A stretch of 64,000 bases of DNA from Chaenocephalus aceratus. Its lineage: Eukaryota; Chordata; Actinopteri; Perciformes; Channichthyidae. Under the pieces are notes generated by a model. It was not told where the DNA came from and did not search any database. It saw only the letters and a program-made list of their open reading frames with translations. This document shows, piece after piece, positions 58,107 to 64,000 of the stretch. Both the position numbers and the translations under genes were made by a program. Positions within the stretch are counted from its first letter, which is position 1, and each line of letters opens with the position of its first letter. The stretch is taken from positions 379,005-443,004 of the forward strand of contig JAMFTG010000072.1 of the NCBI GenBank assembly GCA_023974075.1, given 5' to 3'.

Positions 58107-59163
58107 CAGGGTGAGGAACCTCCGGCCTCCGGGTCGTATACGGCCCGCGAGACAATTTGTACGGCCCTCGAGTGTAATTTATAAACACACGCAAAAAATA
58201 AAAAAATGAAAGAAATCTAGACCGCAAAAAAATTAAATAAGCGAGTGCCTGTTTTTTCCTGGCCAAGGTCAGGGTCCTTGAACACAAACACGAGCCTAAC
58301 GTGTCATCACGTGGTATACGTCTCGACTGACAGGGGTGCAGTTCTGACGGAGAGCACCAGAACACCGCTCCAGCACTTCAGAAATTGCAGTACCGATAAG
58401 TCCATACACATGCCGCAGTTTCTGCGTGTCTGTGTCTTTAGTTGAAAGCCCAGTGGCGATCTGTTCATCTCTCATACTGATCATAAAGTCAATAACTGTG
58501 TTGTTATTAGCATCTGGTTAGCTAGTTATGCTAACGAATATAAGAAGCTTTTTCTACAACCAGTGAAGTAAAGGCACATCTTTATATGATCATTATAGTA
58601 TAAAACAAATAAGAGAATAAAGTAAACAGGTATAAAATACTATATGACAGTTATTAATAAAGAAGAATACAGTTTGAAAGGGGAGTGATTGTCAAATATC
58701 CAGAAATTAAAAAAAAATCTGCTTACAGTTGTGTTTGGGTGTTGAGAGATGTGTCCATAGATCTCCTCATGTTGCTCTCAAAGTGCACCAGATTGATGCT
58801 TTCAACTTCAAACATTTAAAAAAAGATCTTCCCAGGGGAGCATGGCCCCCGGACCCCCCTAGAGGAGGTTAGGTACCCCCCCCCACTTAAATCATGTCCA
58901 CATGGATCGGAAATTAAATACATTTGCACACATCTTGTGTCCATATCTTTCTGTGTTGGTGGCCAAGCCACACCGTGCACGTGCATGCATACGCGAGTCA
59001 TGGTGAGATATCTGGATTAAGAGGTTGCTTTTTCTTTGCACGGAATGAAATGAATGGGCTGTGATTTAGTTTTTTTAAGCAGAGATCAATAACTTGTACG
59101 GCCCTCTGAGGATATTGTAAAAATTGAAATGGCCCTTGAGAGGAAAAAGGTTCCCCACCCCTG
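58107..59163. mobile_element. hAT element nested in a hAT nested in a SINE
   Basis: Ends CAGGGTGAGGAACCTCCGG and complement of CAGGGGTGGGGAACCTTTTT, flanked by a perfect 8-bp TSD ctctacgg (58099-58106 and 59164-59171). 'tacggccctc' occurs near both ends. No transposase frame recognised. It is younger than its host element. Confidence 0.9.
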
Positions 59164-59225
59164 CTCTACGGCGTCGGCGTATGAGCATTTAAAAGAGTTT
59201 TACGTTAAAGTCAGTACTGACTCAG

Positions 59226-59348
59226 ACGGAAAAAAATCAAACGTTTGCCTGTAAACTGTGTCCGCCCGGTTTGAAAAAGCAAGTCCGTACATCGACGACG
59301 TCGACAACAAACCTTAAACGGCACATTGAGAATAAGCACACGACTAGC
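59226..59348 (+). pseudogene. BED zinc finger remnant of hAT transposase
   Basis: One plus frame reads a C-x2-C pair ('[10 protein letters not shown]', first Cys codon 59250-59252) and then '[12 protein letters not shown]' with an H-x4-H pair ending at 59339, the signature of the DNA-binding BED finger at hAT N-termini. The frame just upstream is shifted at an A-run (59231-59236), and the catalytic domain that should follow is absent. It is part of the hAT at 57642-59615. Confidence 0.7.
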
Positions 59349-59815
59349 CTTTCACGGTATGTGTGAGTGGCGAATAAAAAAGAGAAACAGATCCACTACC
59401 ACCCAAATCCCATTAACATCGTACAGGAGACAAATAATAGCTCGCAGCAACGTATTCAAAAAATAACTATAAACTATAAATTAGTTCATTTTTGGAACCA
59501 TGAACTTTAGTTCAACATTTTGAATTATGAACTATGAACTGAACTAGTTCATTTTAAAATGTGTGAACTGTGAACTGAACTAGTTCATGTAGAAAGTGAA
59601 ACTTTCCCAACACTGGCAATACCCACAGGAGCAATTTGGGGTGAAGTGTCTTGCCCAGGGACACAACGACATGCTGACTGCAGTGGGGTTTGAACCTGAA
59701 CCCGAACACCAACGCACAGCCCACTGCGCCGCCGTTACCCAAGTCTGAAGTTCCCATTAGTTTCTTCAGAGCTTATTTAGCATCTTTTAACCCTTTTTGT
59801 TCCTTACCGTACCGC

Positions 59816-60183
59816 CATACTGCCAACCTTGAGACCTCAGAAATCGGGAGAATTTCAAAACCACCGCGGGGGGGGGGGGGGGGGTGGGGAGCATATGTGT
59901 GGGCTGGACCAGGAGAGGAGTGAGCAGAGGGTCGAGTTGTCGATTCTTGTTCTGTTTTTTCTGTGACTATCTAGTTGCGCACGCTACTAAAGAGACGTGC
60001 TACCATGGAAACCAAACAATGGTGTGTAGCTGTAATAAAGTCCGAGTGGAAACAGTCGTGTGTAAATCTGATTTTGTCGGAAATCGGGAGAAATGCGGGA
60101 GAAATATGACACCCGGGAGGAAACCGGGAGAGGGCTATGAAATCGGGAGTCTCCCGCGAAAATCGGGAGGGTTGGCAAGTATG
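59816..60183. mobile_element. hAT-type MITE with CATACT(T)GCCAACC ends
   Basis: Left catactgccaaccttgaga and right complement of catacttgccaaccctcccg are inverted repeats; 'aatcgggag' is repeated internally about eight times. A G-run (about 59867-59883) lies near the left end. Similar 'taccgc' words adjoin both ends but are offset by one base, so the TSD is uncertain. Confidence 0.7.
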
Positions 60184-60714
60184 CTACCGCAGATGCACAG
60201 TTTAGAAATACATTTGCACGTGTTTTTATGATAAGAGTGTCCATATGTAACACAACATCATGTCCAATAGTCGAGCCAGTGTGGACAGAAAATGAGGAAA
60301 TAGAGGGATAAAGTCCTTTTAGCGTTATTCTCGTTTTAATGCCATTGAACACGACTTTTGATCAGAATAACAGCTAAGGTGAGACGGTCTCCCGTGTTAG
60401 CTCCGTAATGCTACGTGTTGTGATGTCTGTGTTTGCTTCCCCTGGTCGCGAGTTCTGATCGCTCAGTGATGATACTAAAACCTATAGAATCTGTGGATCC
60501 TCAGCTTAATCGGATATCTTGTATGTGCAGTTACGATAAGTAATAAGGGTATTTTTACCTTGAGTTCTGTGCCAAGTGCGTTCGCATTTGTTCGCTCAGG
60601 GGTCATTTAGACGCTTTCTTATGAGACTTGTGTTTTTGTTTTGGTAAAAATTGTTCGTACTGTCAGTTAGCTGAGTTTCTTCCCGTTAATCTGTATGATT
60701 GCTGCTGGTTTATA
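60184..60714. other. Unassigned sequence
   Basis: No feature recognised; may include the diverged 5' part of the LINE that follows. Confidence 0.35.
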
Positions 60715-61156
60715 AAGCTTTGAATGGTTTAGGCCCAAAATAACATTTCTGACCTCCTGCTAAATGATGAACCATCCAGATCTCTCAGGTCTTCAGGGAC
60801 TGGTCAGCTTTCTGTCCCCAGAGTCAGAACTAAACATGGAGAAGCAGCGTTCAGTTTATTATGCTCCAAGTATCTGGAACAAACTCCCCAGAAACCTGCA
60901 GGTCAGCTGCAACTCTGACTACTTTTAAATCCAGGCTGAAGACTTTTCTTTTTTGTCGCTGCTTTTAATTGAACTATTCATATCTTACACTGCACTTTAA
61001 CTTTTATCCATGTATTTTTTCTTTAATGTTTATTTTATTAGCTTTTCTTTTTAATGACTGATTTTAAATGCCATTTTCTGAATGTCTTTCGTTGTTTGTA
61101 AAGCACTTTGAATTGCCTTGTGTTGAAAGGTGCTATATAAATTAACTTGCCTTGCC
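60715..61156 (+). mobile_element. 5'-truncated Rex1/L2-type LINE end
   Basis: Frames read 'YKALNGLGPK', 'NHPDLSGLQGLVSFLSPESE' and 'YYAPSIWNKLPRNLQ', the C-terminal landmarks of this LINE group, with in-frame stops. The 3' tail 'gtaaagcactttgaattgcc' and 'gtgctatataaattaacttg' ends in CTTGC repeats. Same family as 45072-45640. Confidence 0.85.
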
Positions 61157-61589
61157 CAGGGGCGGTTCTAACACTGACCTCTGACCCCCCTGTGGCCCCC
61201 CCCTAACAATGAACATTTTTTTTTTTTTTAAATGTATATTTTCTGATACTCTGTTTGCCAAAAACCGCAAGATTTTGGCTGCTGTAATGTGAGATTTTGC
61301 CAGACACCCTCATGTAAAGTAGAGATGTAACTGTTCATTGCCTTTATTTTTATATAAATATGGTGTTAGTGCAAACATTGCACTATAACTTAAGCTGAAG
61401 CTAACAGTAATAACTATAAGATCTATCTGAAATAAATAAGTGTACTGAAACAAATACCAATAACTGTATTGCATTGTTTTCTTATACACAATTACTTCAT
61501 ACTGTCTAGTTCTCTTTTTTGTCCTGTATTTATTGTGCCCCCCTCAGAAAATAACTGGCCCCCCAGAAATTGGTCTAGAACCGCCACTG
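61157..61589. mobile_element. hAT-type MITE inserted in the LINE tail
   Basis: Ends CAGGGGCGGTTCTAAC and complement of CAGTGGCGGTTCTAGAC, flanked by the perfect TSD gccttgcc (61149-61156 and 61590-61597), which is part of the LINE's terminal repeat. 433 bp, no coding region; C-runs occur near both ends. Confidence 0.9.
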
Positions 61590-61597
61590 GCCTTGCC

Positions 61598-62325
61598 TAT
61601 GACACATTAATAGGTTTTTAAATATTAAGAAGCCCTGAGACAGTTTCGTGAAACAAACCGCAGCCCCCTCTACCAGGTTAAGACCAAATATTATGATGGG
61701 GATTTTACCTTATTTATAGCCAGAACAGATTCTTTCATTTATTGGTTGTAGTTAGTTTGGGTTTCATATGAAAAAGCTTGTAAAAGTAAATAGCACTTTA
61801 GTCAATCTCTCTCATCCAGACTGGAGTTCAAAGTCTTTAATGAAGTCATGTTGAGTTGTTTGTTCTGAATGACTTTCCTCCATTAACTGTACTGTTTAGT
61901 TTTATGTGTATGACATGTGGTCAAGCCAAAGGACTACTTAGACATTGTGTTCTAATACATTCCCAACTAACTTCTGTTTTTTCTAATTTTCTAGGGGTGT
62001 GAATTCATGTCAGATCAGCTTGGAGTCAAACATTCAACCAACCATTATCATTAAACTAATAGTGTACTGCCCCCTAGTGGCGGAAAACCATTACAAACCA
62101 GAGTTTTTACAGAACTGTAACACCCAAGTGGCCCGGAAGGTAAAGACGGGAGATGAAAATTGATAATAAAAGGCGATGGAGTCAGTGTGTGTAATTGAAA
62201 TCACATTTATTGTTTGTTCTGGAGTTTAACTTAAAACGTAACCCTTTGTTTACAGTACGCTTCTATCCTTTACTGCTTCTTTCTCGGCTTAATCTTTAAA
62301 GTCATCTCACCGTGTTTTTTTTACA

Positions 62326-62326
<1 letters not shown>
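61598..62326. other. Unassigned sequence
   Basis: No feature recognised. Confidence 0.4.

Positions 62327-62404
<78 letters not shown>
62327..62404. repeat. (CA)n microsatellite
   Basis: About 38 uninterrupted AC units, then 'accacacacaacac'. Confidence 0.97.
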
Positions 62405-62405
<1 letters not shown>

Positions 62406-64000
62406 ACACACAACACTTAACAGCCGTTACCCCAGCGGAGGCTTGTTCAGGTAACGTTAAAGGGAACTCTCCACAGAATTTAGCCACAAACCTGCAGCGT
62501 CCATTGCTGTGAGCGCAGAATAGGATCAAATCTCTACACGTGTTCCCCTTTAAGGCCTGCGTATCAGAGTCCTGGTCGTACCCGGACAGGACAATCACAT
62601 TAAAATGTCTTCCTCACGTTCAGTCATTCGCCAACCTGACCTGCAACATTCTCACCAGCACCTTGGAGAGACTACAAAATTAAAAATACTCTAAAGTATT
62701 CACCTTTGCAGAACTGCAAATACAGAAATGCCACAGCGCAATAAAAAATACAAAGGTTGAAATCAAATCACGATAGAGGGAATTAAGATCACTTCCTTTT
62801 TTTTTTCTTTTAACTACCACCTCGCTAATAGAACTGCTGATAGCTCTACTAGCATCAACAGCTTCTTAAAGTACATGTAGTTATATAGTTCTATACTTCG
62901 TAAAAGGTTTGGATCGAACAGTCATGTTACAAACGTCAGTGTTGCTTCAGTCGTGGGTAGATATAAACGCACTCTGAAGCAGGGAAAGAAGAACTGGGTT
63001 CTGCTTTTGGATCGAAGGCGAGCAGTTCTCCAGAGCCCCGATCGAAATCAAGTTTGGTTTGTCTTCCATGTGTCACTGGAATAATCTAACCTAAAAGGCC
63101 AAGTCTCCTGCTCTTTCTGTGCATGTAGTGGATGCAGATCGTCTGTCCATTAGTCAGTGGGAACTCGATAGCTGTGCAGAGTCTCCTCCACCGTCAGGTC
63201 CAATGTAAACAGCTTTTTCAGAGGCAAGACCAGGAAAGTAACCGGACTCTTTGGCACACCTTAACATGACGCCGGATGCATTCAAGTCCCGATCAGACTA
63301 CAAACAGACCCTCACGTAGTCTGCTTTGAGCTGAGGGGCTGCTTCCCATCAGTAGGTTTACTTCCGTCCTCCGCTCTCGATTGGGAAACCAATGCACATT
63401 AGCTATGTATGTACAAAAGCATACAAACTACCACACATACACCACACACGTTGCCCTTGTGTCAAAGTGCACCGCTGACCTATTTCAAACATTCCAAAGT
63501 ACTACTTTAGCTTCAAAATGACCTAGCTTACCACATTCAGATGCATACAAATAAATAAATAAAAACGTGGGTAGAGCTGGGGGGAAAAAGGCAGGAAGAA
63601 AATGGCAACACGGTCAATGGAAAGAACTTGAAACAGAGTAACCTTGACATTGTGATGGCCCTGCTCTTCTCCGATGTAGAACGGGGAGCTTTATGATAAC
63701 AGCAGCTCTGGAGTCGAAAACGTCATTAAAAGAACAATATATCGCAACACGGGGCGTATGTTGATGTGTACAGATGTGTGCATATAAGGTATTAATAGGT
63801 GCTTTAAGCCACATTCAAGCAACATGTAATATTTTTGGGGGGAATTAGTTACAATATCAAGTTACAAGCGGGTGGATTTCCCCTTTGTGGGTGTGCTTCC
63901 AGACTGGCTCCTTCAACCAATTGGAAATTAGTCATATTTCGGGACATTTAAATGGACGTAATCAATAAGTGCTAAGTGACAATGTTTCAAAACATTAAAA
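62405..64000. other. Unassigned sequence, low repeat content, possible exon or UTR
   Basis: Unlike most of the window I see no transposon end here. On the minus strand a 36-codon frame upstream of a stop at about 63150 reads 'FLVLPLKKLFTLDLTVEETL' and ends 'HSYRVPTD', with unbiased amino-acid composition. An overlapping frame reads 'FPLTNGQTICIHYMHRKSRR'. Either may be chance or a terminal exon or 3' UTR of a gene beyond the window. I recognise neither protein. Confidence 0.25.

Larger units (their letters stand above)
57642..59615 (+). mobile_element. hAT element nested in SINE S1
   Basis: Ends CAGTGATG and CAACACTG (right end inward: CAGTGTTGGGAAAGTTTCAC), flanked by the perfect TSD gcaatacc (57634-57641 and 59616-59623). 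It carries the N-terminal part of a hAT transposase gene: a short ATG-led stretch near 58053 and a BED finger at 59250-59339. It is interrupted by a second hAT (58107-59163). Subterminal 'gaacgcgttc' and 'aactagttcattt' repeats are seen. Non-autonomous. Confidence 0.85.
57563..59745 (-). mobile_element. tRNA-derived SINE S1, minus strand, split by nested hATs
   Basis: Left part 57563-57641 (inverse tail 'gcttttatccaaagcgactt', 'actcaatactgtgggcaata') and right part 59616-59745 ('gcaatacccacaggagcaat', 'caacgacatgctgactgcag', 'ggggtttgaacctgaacccg', 'cccactgcgcc') form one S1 copy. They are separated by 1974 bp of hAT DNA. Confidence 0.9.

Noticed and set aside
62302..62598. Minus frame with a CV-rich half
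   Set aside because: Half of it is the (CA)n microsatellite; the rest has no domain.

Overview
The window looks like a repeat-dense intergenic or intronic block from a teleost fish nuclear genome, probably a percomorph. The evidence is Rex3/RTE-, L2- and Rex1-like LINE C-termini, tRNA-derived SINEs with an L2-type tail, many hAT, PIF/Harbinger, piggyBac and Kolobok-type non-autonomous elements, long (CA)n/(TCTA)n microsatellites and several large minisatellites. I find no convincing host protein-coding gene, rRNA, tRNA or CRISPR array. Nearly all long open frames are translations of tandem repeats, inverted repeats or LINE/transposase fragments.

Layout. 0.4-2.0 kb: a 57-bp minisatellite with a 342-bp higher-order period. 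2.7-5.4 kb: a composite repeat (family A) ending in a 37-bp minisatellite and carrying a nested hAT and a nested Harbinger element with a MADF-type exon. 7.8-8.3 kb: degenerate GC-rich and TCTA repeats. 8.6-9.4 kb: an L2-type LINE end. 9.9-11.1 kb: an element with ~0.4 kb terminal inverted repeats. 12.1-14.5 kb: a Harbinger-type element, two LINE tails and a reverse-transcriptase fragment between ~106-bp direct repeats. 15.5-16.1 kb: second family A copy. 16.9-18.8 kb: piggyBac-like, PIF-like and other MITEs. 19.9-23.3 kb: an L2-type LINE end, a tRNA-SINE and a SINE whose middle is amplified six-fold with (TG)n spacers. 24.2-27.7 kb: two inverted 72-bp arrays, a MITE and an element holding a 15-bp array. 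27.9-34.3 kb: LTR-like sequence, Rex3-like and L2-like LINE ends, and a hAT-related 33-bp minisatellite interrupted by a solo LTR. 35.7-37.5 kb: a Kolobok-like element carrying a solo LTR and a foldback element. 37.8-40.3 kb: a MITE and a hAT containing a 0.57-kb foldback. 42.3-47.7 kb: LINE ends, an LTR-like element, and a Harbinger element with a nested SINE. 48.6-54 kb: an inverted repeat, MITEs, a hAT with its own minisatellite, and the third family A copy in inverse orientation. 54.4-61.6 kb: a SINE split by a hAT, a Kolobok-like element, a SINE split by a hAT that is itself split by another hAT, a MITE, and a LINE tail with a hAT in it. 62.3 kb: a (CA)n tract, then mostly unassigned sequence.

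The main theme is layered transposition followed by local amplification. Many insertions are supported by target-site duplications (TSDs) visible in the sequence, some also by an empty paralogous site. At least seven different element types have given rise to tandem arrays of 15, 30, 33, 37, 37, 72 and ~145-200 bp. Several arrays are open in several frames or on both strands, which explains the long but meaningless ORFs. Family names rest on TIR/TSD logic and recalled family features; no database search was possible.
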